A DNA stretch of 64,000 nucleotides from KBS-96 sp963722585 (GCA_963722585.1 CAVRNU010000018.1:1-64000), one strand, 5' to 3'. Positions 46,076-55,344 are shown, numbered from the stretch's first letter. The notes: a model not told the origin generated them from the letters alone. Numbers and translations: made by a program.

Positions 46076-46204
46076 CGTTGCGCGTGTGTCATTCCTCTTG
46101 ACGCATGACGATCATCTACACGACAATGCTTTCGACAGCGTCCTTCGGCGATGATCTGATCGTCATCAGCTCGGAATAGGTAATTTTCTTCGTCGGAATC
46201 GACA

Positions 46205-47132
46205 ATTCTCCCGCAAGTCGCGAAGGGGTTTACCGATGCTCAAGGGAAGTTTCCGGATTGCTCCCGAATCACGGGCGAGAACAAAGTCGCTGACGCGACG
46301 GACGCTGTGCGTGCTCTGCGCCCGAACATACGGCGAGCCTGCAACAGTCCCGCAGTTGAGCGATAATGAGGTCCTGAATCTGTGATTAAACGCGTAGCCA
46401 TAGGCGTGATCAACAAAGCGGCTTGGCGTCAAAAACGGCGAAAATCGATTGAATCTCCAGAGCAGAAATCTTGCCGAAGTTGGCCGCGTTCCGTCGCAAT
46501 CGTCAGCGCCTTCCTTCTAACCTGCTTATCGAAAATCTCTCGGCCCCCCGACGTTCGGCTCGGATCAGCTGTGTCTGCCTCGAGATTTCCGATCAAGCCT
46601 AGCGGCCATCCGGACATTAGGGGTGCGAGGCCGACTTATAGTTGAGCCAAAGACTTGGCTCAAGAAGAGGAGATATTCACAGTCGTCGGCCGCCGGGCTG
46701 TGGAAAAGTATTCTCGATTGCTTATTCCACTTGTCGCTTGCATGCAGGACGGAATGAGGAATAAGCAGAGAAGGCACGTAGCCCGTTGCTACGAATCAGG
46801 CCTTCCCAGTCCTAACCCAGACATCGCATTCAGGCGTACCAAGCTTTAGAACCAAATGGATTGCCACAGAAGTTGAGCCGCTGCAGAGCCCTACAGGAGG
46901 TGCTGATCCCACCGGCTAACGTAGCTGTCATCGTGCGTCGCCGCGTCAGCCTGCACGTATGCTGACACACCCAGTCGGATAGAGGGGTATGGACGATTCT
47001 CCACTGCTCGGGCGATAATCATCTTAATCTTAGACGCGAGTTCGCCGGATGAAGCAAGTCCACGCGCGACTGACAGCTTCAGCATGCATTCCCCTCGCCG
47101 AGAATGCGGCGCAATGAGCCGGAGGAGAATCG
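46205..47132. other. Intergenic, no gene recognised
   Basis: More than 900 bp to the right of the IS21 element without a convincing gene. Open frames (for example minus 46166-46432 and plus 46382-46645) have no family features and atypical composition. The base use is less GC-rich than the operons to the left. It may be decayed coding sequence beyond recognition. Confidence 0.4.
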
Positions 47133-47960
47133 GTGAGGTTGACGAACGAATCTCGATTTCTGATGTGCCCTCCGCATCACTTTGGGGTTGAGTATGTGAT
47201 CAACCCCTGGATGCAGGGGCAAATCAACGCTGCCGATCCGGAGCTTGCATCCAGGCAATGGATGCAGTTTCATACACTCATGAGCAATCACGCCGATGTG
47301 GAGCTCATGTCTGCGGTCAGTGGGTTACCCGACCTGGTGTTTACTGCCAACGCAGCGTTGGTGTATAGACAAACTGCCGTTCTAAGCAGCTTCCGCTGCG
47401 CGGAACGAAAACCCGAAGCGCGACACTATGCTGAGTGGTTATCGGCAGATGGCTTTCAAGTAACGACACTACCTTCAGGAATATTGTTCGAGGGAGCAGG
47501 TGATGCTCTGTTCGATCGCGGCATCAAACCTTTGCTGTGGTTCGGATATGGATACAGATCCAATGCCGAGGCACTATCACACCTGCAGAGGTCATTTGAC
47601 ATAGAAGTGCAAGCGCTGCGGCTCTGCGATCCGCGCTTGTATCATCTGGACACCTGCTTCTGTCCTCTGGAAGGAGGTTATCTCCTCTACTATCCTGCAG
47701 CATTTGATCGGCAAGCAAACGAGGCAATAGAAGCTCGTGTTCCACCTGACCAGAGACTGGTGGTCACCGAAGCGGATGCTATTCACTTTGCCTGCAATGC
47801 CGTGAACATTGGAAGGAAAGTCATACTGAACTACGCAACACGCCGACTCGCTGCATGCCTGGCATCGCATGGCTTTGATGTCATTCAGACGCGCATGTCG
47901 GAGTTCATTAAGGCGGGGGGATCGACAAAGTGCCTCTCGCTCCGGCTCAATGAAGTCTGA
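47133..47960 (+). CDS. Amidinotransferase/dimethylargininase-family protein
   Basis: The 275-residue protein shows the guanidino-modifying pentein layout: MCPPHHFGVEYVINPWM at the start, PDLVFTANAALV (residues 66-77), FEGAGDALFD, LYHLDTCFCPL with His171, and GGSTKCLSLRL with Cys267 as the expected nucleophile. Dimethylarginine dimethylaminohydrolases, ornithine-forming hydrolases and related proteins share these. The substrate, probably a guanidino or amidino compound, cannot be fixed. The start is the GTG at 47133 behind GGAGGAG; an in-frame ATG at 47163 is later than the conserved region usually begins. It stands alone between two gene-poor stretches. Confidence 0.8.
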   Translation: MRLTNESRFLMCPPHHFGVEYVINPWMQGQINAADPELASRQWMQFHTLMSNHADVELMSAVSGLPDLVFTANAALVYRQTAVLSSFRCAERKPEARHYAEWLSADGFQVTTLPSGILFEGAGDALFDRGIKPLLWFGYGYRSNAEALSHLQRSFDIEVQALRLCDPRLYHLDTCFCPLEGGYLLYYPAAFDRQANEAIEARVPPDQRLVVTEADAIHFACNAVNIGRKVILNYATRRLAACLASHGFDVIQTRMSEFIKAGGSTKCLSLRLNEV

Positions 47961-48121
47961 CGGGAGCTACTGCTGTTTTTCAAAGGGGGCGATATAGTTT
48001 CGGCGTAAGCGGGAGGGCTGTCCAAAGCGTCGAATCGGCCGCCGGGCTGTGTGCCCTAACTTGTGCGAGATAAGGGCAACAGAAGGACGAAGGACTAAGG
48101 TCGACTCTTCATCAAGCACAC

Positions 48122-48469
48122 TCAACAAGTGACATGCAGGATTGCATTGGTGTTGTCAGGCTTCTTACGCAGCGCCTGGATTGCTTCGCTTGTAGGAAGC
48201 ACGATTAATTTTACGTCGCGCCGCTTGGCTTCTCTCTTTACTTCTTTCATAACGGGCAGTGCTCCTGTCCCGGTACCAATCACCAAGCGGCGGCATTTCC
48301 AGGGTATCTTCTCCTCCATTGAGAGCGGCGTGTGCCCGAAGGCATCGTGGAATTTTCTCGATGGCTTCTTCTTACGTTTCCGAATCCGTCCGCAATCGAT
48401 GACCACATCGTGATTGTAGGTAATGCCATCGATGCGAATCGACCCAAAGGAAAACGCTTCGAAACTCAC
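48122..48469 (-). CDS. Mth938-like domain protein (DUF498)
   Basis: The 115-residue protein begins FEAFSFGSIRIDGITYNHDV and continues CRRLVIGTGTGALPVMKEVK, then VKLIVLPTSEAIQALRKK and NAILHVTC, the compact alpha/beta pattern of the Mth938/NDUFAF3-like family. It is cytosolic by appearance. The bacterial function is not established. The gene lies alone on the minus strand, divergent from the 211-residue gene at 48682. Confidence 0.8.
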   Translation of the reverse strand: MSFEAFSFGSIRIDGITYNHDVVIDCGRIRKRKKKPSRKFHDAFGHTPLSMEEKIPWKCRRLVIGTGTGALPVMKEVKREAKRRDVKLIVLPTSEAIQALRKKPDNTNAILHVTC

Positions 48470-48681
48470 GGATCAATACCTACATATATTCTCTTCATAC
48501 CGCGTCGGCCAGCTCTTGCGGGCTCAGAAAGCCTGCTCGGATTTTGAGCTTAGAACGCAACACCGGGTCCTGCGCCGTAGATCCCAATTGCTCGGGCGCA
48601 TTCGCATCTCGAATCAGAATGTACCTCCTGGTCAGGTTGCCGCTGGCTCTTGAGCAAGTGTGAAGCTACAGTGAAGGATAT

Positions 48682-49317
48682 ATGCGCACGAAGAAAGCTC
48701 TTAAGCGGCTCAGTAAAGCGGAAGCTCTGATCAGGGCTGTGGCCGATCGTTATACACCAAGGGAACCTCACCTTCAAGAATTGCTCGGTTCAGCGAGCGC
48801 CACCATCGGCCAAGCGAAAGGTGTGTTAGACAGCCGCACTGGGCAATCACCTCGAACATCGGCGCAAGCAACGGAGAAGCGGAGTCAACCGAAGGAATCT
48901 GAAACTGCCGCGACTCCTGAGTTCACTGGGAACAAGACTGATTTTGTGCGCGCGGTGGTGGAAGCTCGTGGTCGTTCTGGCATCACGACCCGGGAAATCG
49001 ACGAAGCATTCACGATTCGTCGGATCGAGCGGAGCAGGAATCTCATTTATAACGCGCTAAGTGCCCTTGTAAAACAGAAGGAGCTCAAAAAGCAACGTGA
49101 TCGCTACTTCTCAGCACCCCGAAATTCAAATGCGAAGTCTGCTTCGCCAAAGAAGCGCATTAGTCCAGAAGGTCTCAAAAGAATCATCGAAGCTAACAAA
49201 AGGCGATGGGCCCAAAAGAAAGCCGCACACGCCCCTGCCGGGCGATGGAAATCACGGGTCGAAAATAGGAGTACTATTGCTCAGAAACCTGTCGGTAGAA
49301 GGGCTTCCGTCAAGTGA
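48682..49317 (+). CDS. Hypothetical basic protein with winged-helix-like segment
   Basis: I do not recognise the family of this 211-residue protein. It has an N-terminal helix (LKRLSKAEALIRAVADRY), a low-complexity Ser/Gln/Thr linker at ~55-85, and a block FVRAVVEARGRSGITTREID with RNLIYNALSALVKQKELKKQ that reads like a small winged helix. A very basic tail with ISPEGLKRIIEANKRRWAQK follows. A nucleoid-associated or DNA-binding role fits the charge, but this is inference. Confidence 0.55.
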   Translation: MRTKKALKRLSKAEALIRAVADRYTPREPHLQELLGSASATIGQAKGVLDSRTGQSPRTSAQATEKRSQPKESETAATPEFTGNKTDFVRAVVEARGRSGITTREIDEAFTIRRIERSRNLIYNALSALVKQKELKKQRDRYFSAPRNSNAKSASPKKRISPEGLKRIIEANKRRWAQKKAAHAPAGRWKSRVENRSTIAQKPVGRRASVK

Positions 49318-49529
49318 GCTGCTGCAAAGACTCGCGTATAGGCTGGCGACCCGGCGGCCGCGATCCATCCAAGGCAATCGCAAGCATGTGAACATACATT
49401 GCTTTCCGAACGAAGGGCGGATTATCCCCTATAAACCCTTGTAAACCCTCAACTCCACAAGGGGGTTGTGATTCGGAGAGCTGAAATAGAACACCTGAGT
49501 GATGATGAGCGAAAATATCTTCGAACGCA

Positions 49530-49928
49530 ATGGCATCCGGCAATCCTCAGCGTGTTTGGTTTGAAGACATGGTGGACACGTTGCGTTCGCAATGGTGTCG
49601 AGACATGCCGCTCGAAGCGATGATTCGTCTACGTGATGACCTCGACGCAATGCTCCAGCAAATTCGCCGGGAACGTGAGATCCGCTCCCCTGTGGCTAAG
49701 TGCCCCGAATGTGGGCACGTCGGTGAGTGTGCACCGCCTCACGTGAGCGTTCGCGCTATGATCCTGTCTGTAATCCGGTTTCAGATTGACGACCCCGAAG
49801 CAACGCACTCTGCGGAGAAGACGTGGAACGCATATCGAAAGGCCAATCACCTGGACGTTTACGGGAAACCAACACTTCGCAAAGATGGTGAGGCCGAACC
49901 GGCCCACGTTCATTCACATCAGGGGTGA
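49530..49928 (+). CDS. Hypothetical protein with zinc-ribbon-like CxxC motif
   Basis: The 132-residue protein starts MASGNPQRVWFEDMVDTLRS and continues IRLRDDLDAMLQQIRREREI, an amphipathic helix. A CPECGHVGEC segment (residues ~68-77) could be half of a zinc site together with nearby histidines. The C-terminus holds AYRKANHLDVYGKPTLRKDG. I know no family. The start is the first ATG after about 210 bp of non-coding DNA. Confidence 0.45.
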   Translation: MASGNPQRVWFEDMVDTLRSQWCRDMPLEAMIRLRDDLDAMLQQIRREREIRSPVAKCPECGHVGECAPPHVSVRAMILSVIRFQIDDPEATHSAEKTWNAYRKANHLDVYGKPTLRKDGEAEPAHVHSHQG

Positions 49929-50123
49929 TGTGTGTAGCGGTATTGATGACGAAACTGATCCGATAATGTTCGGCGGTCAGGCACTCAAGCTCGGGATTCT
50001 GTCCGGATCGGCGACCAACAAGACACATAATTCACAGAGGTTGCGCGACTGGCCATCTACATGAACCGTGAATCGATTGCGTGCGTTTAGCATCCCATCG
50101 AGTGTGTTAAGGAAAGGTAGACC

Positions 50124-50477
50124 ATGACAAGCAAAACCGGAAGCGGAGCTCCTATTCAACGGACTCTGCTGTGTGCCTCCCCTGTTGACGGTCTTCCGGG
50201 GTGGGAGACGCGGCTGTACTTAATTGAGTATGCGCCAGGTGCCGATAGCAGTGGGCATTATCATCCGGCGGTAGGCGTAGGCTACATGCTAAGCGGCACA
50301 ATCCTTTCGGCATTCGGCAACGAAAGCGCGGTCGCGATTCACGAAGGCGAAAGCTTTGTAGATGCTGCGCACAAAATTCATACGGTTTCTAGGAACGCCA
50401 GTGAGACGGAGCCGCTGCATTTCGTGATTGCTTACACGGTAACGCAGGGAGAGCCGGTCACAGTATTGCCTTCATAG
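50124..50477 (+). CDS. Small cupin-domain protein
   Basis: The 117-residue product is a single-domain cupin: ETRLYLIEYAPGADSSGHYH with HPAVGVGYMLSGTILSAFG carries the first motif (G-H-Y-H...E replaced by G-Y), and IHEGESFVDAAHKIHTVSRN the second metal-ligand region. AGGAAAG precedes ATG 50124. Ligand and substrate are unknown; such proteins often bind a metal and act as isomerases or sensors. Confidence 0.75.
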   Translation: MTSKTGSGAPIQRTLLCASPVDGLPGWETRLYLIEYAPGADSSGHYHPAVGVGYMLSGTILSAFGNESAVAIHEGESFVDAAHKIHTVSRNASETEPLHFVIAYTVTQGEPVTVLPS

Positions 50478-50728
50478 AAGAGCCGTCACGGAGTATCTCA
50501 GCGAGTCCTTAGCGTTCTCGCTCTGCATCGAAAATGAGCCAGACCTTCGTCGTGTGGCACTTCACATTACAGACGACGAGTCGCGTGTCGCTGTATACGG
50601 GCTATGCGGAACCTGAGTGAATCCTCTGCGATCGTCCTAGGTTATCAGTGCAATTGAAGGATGGCCGACGATCCGCTCCGAAGTCTTGTGCTAAACCGCG
50701 TCGATGACAAGGATCGACAGCGCGATTA

Positions 50729-51774
50729 ACCCGCTTTTTGCCCAGCTACTAGCGCGGCGCCGGGCATGCTCCGCAGCCAGATCGGCTTGAGCGGCCCTAG
50801 CGCGGCCGATTTGAGCCAGTTCTGCATGGTCTCAATCGGCCACGCGCCCGATTCGCTCACCATGGCGAGTAAAGGTCGAGTAGGGCAGCGGTCTGGCCCC
50901 CGTCGCCGGGCTTTCTCGGTCGAATCGCGTCCAAAATCACGCAAACACCGTCGGGGCGCAATGCGCGCGCGATCTTTTTCATAAGCACGCGGTTCTGTTC
51001 GTCCGTAAAGTGGTGTACCAACTGCGACATCGACACAATGTCGACCGACCCCTCGCCCAACTCGTCCGTGAGCGCATTGCCGGGCCGATGCATCACCCGG
51101 ACGCCCATCTTCTCGCCCGCGAGGATTGGGGCAGCCTGCTTGACCGCTTTCGGCAGGTCCAAGATCACTGATTTCAGATCCGGATGCTTTTGGCAGAGCG
51201 ACACTGACAAAAAGCCGTGTGACCCGCCGATGTCGAGCATGTCACGCGCAGCTGACGGCATCGGGAACTGTGCGGCGACCCTCAACGGCGGCAATTCCCG
51301 CGAGATTGCGCATGCCGCGCTGGTAAAGGCTCCAAAAGTCTTCATCCTGCATCCCTGTGTGTCCGGCCATCGGCTTCCCGGTGCGCACAAATGCCTCGTA
51401 TCCTTCCACCATGTCCCACTCGTAAAACTGAAACAGTAACTTGTCACATAGATTCTGCGGCGAGCGGCGCAACAACCACTTTTCTGTTTTCGGCGTCAGT
51501 GCATAGGTGTCGTTCCGAAATTTGAAGTAGCCACATCCAGTCAGTGTGTTCAGAAGCTTCTCCGTGGCACATGGATTCGTGGAGCAGGTTTTCGCAATCT
51601 CCGTCGCCGATCGCCGGTTGTCGCTTGCTGCCTCAAAGAGACCGAGTTTCACCCCCACCATGATGGAGCGCGCCATGCTAAACGCCATCTGCGTTTCGAG
51701 CAACGGCTCCGGAGCCGCGTTGGATTCAAGACCAGCCGCTCGATAATGCTCTCCGCAATAACTCCCAGCCGCAT
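50729..51774 (-). pseudogene. O-methyltransferase-type gene with three or more frameshifts
   Basis: Fragments in different minus frames spell one protein. MRLGVIAESIIERLVLN (51774) leads to LLETQMAFSMARSIMVGVKL, TALTPKTEKWLLRR-like sequence and EDFWSLYQRGMRNLAG. After a shift near 51290 come AARDMLDIGGSHGFLSVSL, the SAM-binding motif I, DLPKAVKQAAPIL and VSMSQLVHHFTDEQNRVLMK. After a further shift near 50870 come VSESGAWPIETMQNWLKSAA and SMPGAALVAGQKAG. The order is that of acetylserotonin/caffeate-type O-methyltransferases with an N-terminal dimerisation domain. Frameshifts near 51720, 51290 and 50870 make a functional product very unlikely. Confidence 0.75.
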
Positions 51775-52652
51775 GTTCGCTGTCCCCCGAGTTCTATGCT
51801 GCGATCTAAAGGGTGTAGACGCCAATACTCACTGTGACAAAACATTATTATGCCCGAGCTCCGCCAGCCTGGTCGCACCCGTAAAATGCCACCCGTGCGG
51901 AAATGAGCGTCCAGTCAGCGACTCGGAAATGGGCATCGCGAAGGTCGCTGGCGGTTTACGGGCAACCCGAAATTGTCCGTCTGGAATGCCCGAGCATTTC
52001 CGATAACGATGTTTGAACTAGGCCGCCCGTCGGTTTGGCACGACGGTTGCTTGATGGGCATTGATCGATTTCGATCTGTTTTGGCGCGTTTGGGAGTGCG
52101 AAAAACCCAACCCTTTGGGCATTCTGCTGCGACGCTACCACGGATTCGCTGCGTGACAAACCGAAATGCTGCTGGAACGCGCCTGCCGCAAAGCGGCAAA
52201 GTTCAAACGGGCTTCGGGGAGATCACCGCTGCCTTTCCGGTATCGTCTATTGAGATTCCGCGGCCAACCTGAAAGTACAGCATCGACTCATACAGCTCCA
52301 GCAGGGGTCGAGCCAGTGACGTCATGCATTTTCGTTTCCGTCTTCCGACCACTCAGAGCCAGAATCAGTGCGATGTTCAGGGAGCACGCATGAATCCGGA
52401 TATGGGACGACGATAGCTCTTACGAGCGAGCTCCTCTTGCAGCTTGGTCTTCCTTTCAGCACCTCTCCATCGGGCTTGGCTTCAGGGCAATTCCCGCGCT
52501 CGGCAGCTTCACTCGGCAGTTCCAGGCCCTCATGGGTTTCGGTTTCCCTCCCAGATTGCCGGCTGCGCCTTTTGTACTTCACAAACAATCTGGCAAAGGA
52601 GCCTCCGAAAAACAGCCTCGCTCGCGGAGAGCGGCCCCCTTCGCACCAGGTC
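51775..52652. other. Intergenic, no gene recognised
   Basis: Nearly 900 bp upstream of ssb. Several open frames exist on both strands but none has recognisable features, and they overlap each other heavily. The last ~250 bp should carry the ssb promoter and leader. Confidence 0.4.
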
Positions 52653-52670
52653 GCCCCGACGGATCGGGGC
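52653..52670 (+). promoter_or_regulatory. Hairpin directly upstream of the ssb ribosome site
   Basis: GCCCCGA (52653-52659), CGGA, TCGGGGC (52664-52670) forms a perfect 7-bp GC-rich stem with a four-base loop. It ends a few bases before GAAAGGAAG, the likely ssb Shine-Dalgarno, and 20 bp before the ATG. No T run follows, so it is not a normal terminator. It could control translation of ssb or be bound by the protein itself. Confidence 0.45.
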
Positions 52671-52690
52671 ACGAAAGGAAGACAAGAAAA

Positions 52691-53083
52691 ATGTTTTGCA
52701 AGAATCGCATCACTCTCATTGGTTTCGTCGGCCAATCCGCTGAGATCCGCTCTACCTCGAATGCCACCACTTGCACTCGCTTCTCGCTCGCTACCAGCGT
52801 CAGCTGGAAAGAGAAAGGAACGAGTGGAAACAACACACGCGTCGAATGGCATCGTGTCATTTGCTGGAATAAGCTGGCTGAATGGGCCGGCGCTTTGCAG
52901 AAAGGCGCCTATGTGGAGGTCGAAGGCGAGCTGCGCTATCGCGAATTCACTCCTTCGGAATCCGATCGCAGCGTTCGCGTGGCCGAGATCTATGCCAGCT
53001 CGATCCTGACGCTGGCCCGCTCCGACAAGCAGCTGGCTGCTGAACCTGCGGACTCAGAGCCAGGCGACGAACCCGCCGACTGA
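52691..53083 (+). CDS. ssb: Single-stranded DNA-binding protein
   Basis: The 130-residue protein reads MFCKNRITLIGFVGQSAEIR, then FSLATSVSWKEKGTSGNN, TRVEWHRVICWNKLAEWAGA and LQKGAYVEVEGELRYREF, the OB fold of bacterial SSB with the usual aromatic residues. The acidic tail ends PADSEPGDEPAD rather than the DDIPF-type tip of chromosomal SSBs, so interactions with replication proteins may differ. The start ATG at 52691 is preferred over an upstream in-frame start because it follows AAGGAAG. An isolated, short-tailed ssb between mobile-element remnants suggests it came with a plasmid, phage or island. Confidence 0.85.
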   Translation: MFCKNRITLIGFVGQSAEIRSTSNATTCTRFSLATSVSWKEKGTSGNNTRVEWHRVICWNKLAEWAGALQKGAYVEVEGELRYREFTPSESDRSVRVAEIYASSILTLARSDKQLAAEPADSEPGDEPAD

Positions 53084-53615
53084 ACACAACAGCCGGGCAT
53101 CCGATTTACACTCGATGCCCGGCCTTTAATCCGATCGCGCCCTGCCTAGCGTTCCCCAGCCGCTCATTCACGTTCGTGCTGCCAGGCAAACCGGCAAGAG
53201 AAACGGCTAAGAATGAACCCTGCGAAGAGCGGGACTATGGTATCGGGCCACCTATCATCGATCGACCTTAAGAGAAATCCGGAAATGGAGCTCCTTGCTA
53301 CTCTGCTGGTGACGCCATTCGCACAGTACACCTAGTCGTGCGTCTCGAGCGGACCGCCGTTTCTGCTCCGCCATCCCACATCCGCCACAGGCAAATGACG
53401 TGTGGCGGGGTAATCCCAGGGACGGTTACGGGATCAGCAACGACGATAGAAGCATGCCGGGCGCTGCTGTTTGGGCGAAACGGAAGCGGGGCGGCACGGT
53501 GCCGGAGGGAGGCGTAGCGGGCAATCCAGGGCAATGCGCGACGGTCGCTGTGGCAATCTTGGCATTTGCGGCAATGTAAACTCAGTAACTTACAGATTCG
53601 ATTGTACGACAGAAA
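53084..53615. other. Intergenic, no gene recognised
   Basis: About 530 bp between ssb and the right tRNA-end repeat. A minus open frame at 53298-53642 starts inside the repeat and has no family features. The first 50 bp contain a CCGGGCAT/ATGCCCGG inverted repeat (53094-53119), which could end the ssb transcript. Confidence 0.4.
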
Positions 53616-53786
53616 GTTCGACCCCCACCTCCAGCAAACCATTTAGAATCAACCACTTAACCGGCTTATTCGCAGGCTCGCGTGCACTAACGCGCAAAGT
53701 GTCTTGCCGTCTTCACCTTGCGTTTCGGGCGCGTTGAACGTACATCTCCAGGATCCCGGCTATCAGCACTTTTTAGCTCCGTTGAT

Positions 53787-55277
53787 TCCTGAATTCCGAA
53801 ATTAAGCATGGAAGTGAGCTGGTGTAGGGGGAGACCGGTATCAAGTTGCGATGGCTGGATTGAACTTCGGCGAAGTTGGAATATTCCAGCGCAAGATGTT
53901 GTCGAGTAAGGCGCTTCGTGCTTTTAGTCCGCCCCAGCTTTCCGAGAGATGAAGCACCAGGCGTCGGCCGGCACGACCGAGAATGGCTCCGCAGGTCAGC
54001 ACTTGGGTGCGCAGCGTGGCTGGCTCTTTATAGCTAGGCAAGCCGATTGCGCGCTGGAACTCCGCCAGGAGATTGAAGACCAACAGCACGGCCCGGAAGG
54101 CAGCCTCGGTAGCGAAGAACTTCTGCAAGCAGAAGCCATCGGCTCCCAGATCGTGCTTCAGCTCGGCGATTCGATTTTCCACATCTGCGCGGTGATTGTA
54201 ATCCCGCCAGACTTCCTCGGCGGCTTGCGTCTGGCTGGTTACGAAAATCCGAAACGTGTAGCCCGGCACGTCAATCAGTTTGCGACCGGCGCTAGAGCGT
54301 GATTCGCGCACACGTTCACGCACCGCGATGAAGCGCCGCTCGGTTTTCCAACCCCAGAGTTGTAAGCGGAACTCACCGATAGCGTAATTCTCATCCAGAG
54401 GCTGCCATTGCTCGACACACTGTGCGGCGCGCTGCACCCACTTGGTCATACGCGCGACTACAATGTAGGGCAGACGGCGCTCTTCTAAAAAGCTGAGCAG
54501 TTCGTCATCGAAGAAGCCCGAATCAGCACGTACGACACGAATGGTTTGGCGCTGCTGCCACAGCGCTAGCGCTTCTTTGAGAAACTCGACTACTCCGCGC
54601 GCTGGTCCGCAGTTGCCGCTGCGTAACCAGCCATGGAGTAGGAAGTGAGCCTCGGCTAGAACGGCCAGCAAAGGATGATGACTGGGGCGGCCATGCTTGC
54701 GTGGGTTGTGTCCCTTGAGCGAGCCCTCCTGCTGTCCATAGCGCTCAAATACGGTAGAATCCAGGTCCAGGCTGTAACCTTCGTTTCGCACCGGCAAGCG
54801 CTCGATCTGCCACTCCGTGAGAGGCGCATAGAACTGATGAACTTCTCCCATTCCAAAGCGCCGAAACAGATTGCGGATCGTGTCATCGGTAGGAAAGCGC
54901 GTGATGCCGAGCAGTGCATGTAAGGCTCGATCGCCGCGCAGCCAGTTGGCGTGCACAAATCGCCTGGCTCCCACCACTACTGCCATCAGGAAAGAAATCA
55001 GTGTGGTTGCCGGATCGATCTGATTGTGCGACCGCCAGCGAATCGGCATATGTTGTCGAATCCGCCCTACCAGATCGATCCGCTGAAGATATGCCACAAA
55101 CACCACCATCCCGCCAAACGGCGTGACAGCTCGTTGCGTCTCCCGCACAATCAGCCGCTCATTCGACAACAGAGCATGCATCTCGCGAGGGATTAAATTG
55201 TCCGTTACGTGTCGTTCCATCTCCTTGTTTTCGCAAAGAGATCCTTACCTCTCGCTTAGTTAAATTCGCATTTCAGG
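53787..55277 (-). mobile_element. IS1380-family insertion sequence, complete
   Basis: The ends are imperfect inverted repeats: CCTGAATTCCGAAATTAA on the left and, in complement, CCTGAAATGCGAATTTAA on the right (15 of 18 match). TTGAT flanks both sides (53782-53786 and 55278-55282). The uninterrupted homologue at ~6920 reads CCGTTGATATCG, which is exactly what results from removing the element and one TTGAT. Length is about 1.49 kb. The single transposase appears intact, so this may be a recent insertion. Confidence 0.85.
53841..55220 (-). CDS. IS1380-family DDE transposase
   Basis: The 459-residue protein has the IS1380 layout: an N-terminal helical region (LALLG-like HALLGITRFPTDDTIRNLF), the first catalytic block GYSLDLDSTVFERYGQQEG, IRVVRADSGFFDDELLSFLE with the second Asp, and YNHRADVENRIAELKHDLGA with the catalytic Glu, followed by LVFNLLAEFQRAIGL. 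No frameshift or premature stop is seen. It starts close to the right end of the element. It probably moves the 1.49-kb IS by cut-and-paste. Confidence 0.9.
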   Translation of the reverse strand: MERHVTDNLIPREMHALLSNERLIVRETQRAVTPFGGMVVFVAYLQRIDLVGRIRQHMPIRWRSHNQIDPATTLISFLMAVVVGARRFVHANWLRGDRALHALLGITRFPTDDTIRNLFRRFGMGEVHQFYAPLTEWQIERLPVRNEGYSLDLDSTVFERYGQQEGSLKGHNPRKHGRPSHHPLLAVLAEAHFLLHGWLRSGNCGPARGVVEFLKEALALWQQRQTIRVVRADSGFFDDELLSFLEERRLPYIVVARMTKWVQRAAQCVEQWQPLDENYAIGEFRLQLWGWKTERRFIAVRERVRESRSSAGRKLIDVPGYTFRIFVTSQTQAAEEVWRDYNHRADVENRIAELKHDLGADGFCLQKFFATEAAFRAVLLVFNLLAEFQRAIGLPSYKEPATLRTQVLTCGAILGRAGRRLVLHLSESWGGLKARSALLDNILRWNIPTSPKFNPAIAT

Positions 55278-55344
55278 TTGATATCGTTCGAAGACCTCAG
55301 TGCGAACCGAACAATAAAGGACAGCGCATCATGCCCAAGTTGCC

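Larger units (their letters stand above)
42786..46204 (+). mobile_element. IS21-family insertion sequence with a third ORF, complete
   Basis: Both ends are visible. The left end begins TGCGGATTCCGAG at 42786 and the right end finishes CGGAATCGACA at 46204. About 44 bp of each end match as inverted repeats, including ATTCCGAGCTGATGA at 42813-42827 and its complement near 46165-46178. ATTCT occurs directly outside both ends (42781-42785 and 46205-46209), a 5-bp target duplication typical of IS21. The left end also contains several TTCCGAG-like repeats (42835, 42873, 42916 region), as expected for multiple transposase-binding sites. The element is 3419 bp, longer than a typical two-gene IS21, because of the third gene at 45356. 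Confidence 0.9.

Noticed and set aside
46166..46432. 88-codon minus-strand gene at the right IS21 junction
   Set aside because: It spans the right inverted repeat of the IS21 element, has no family features and does not continue into a sensible frame across the restored target site.
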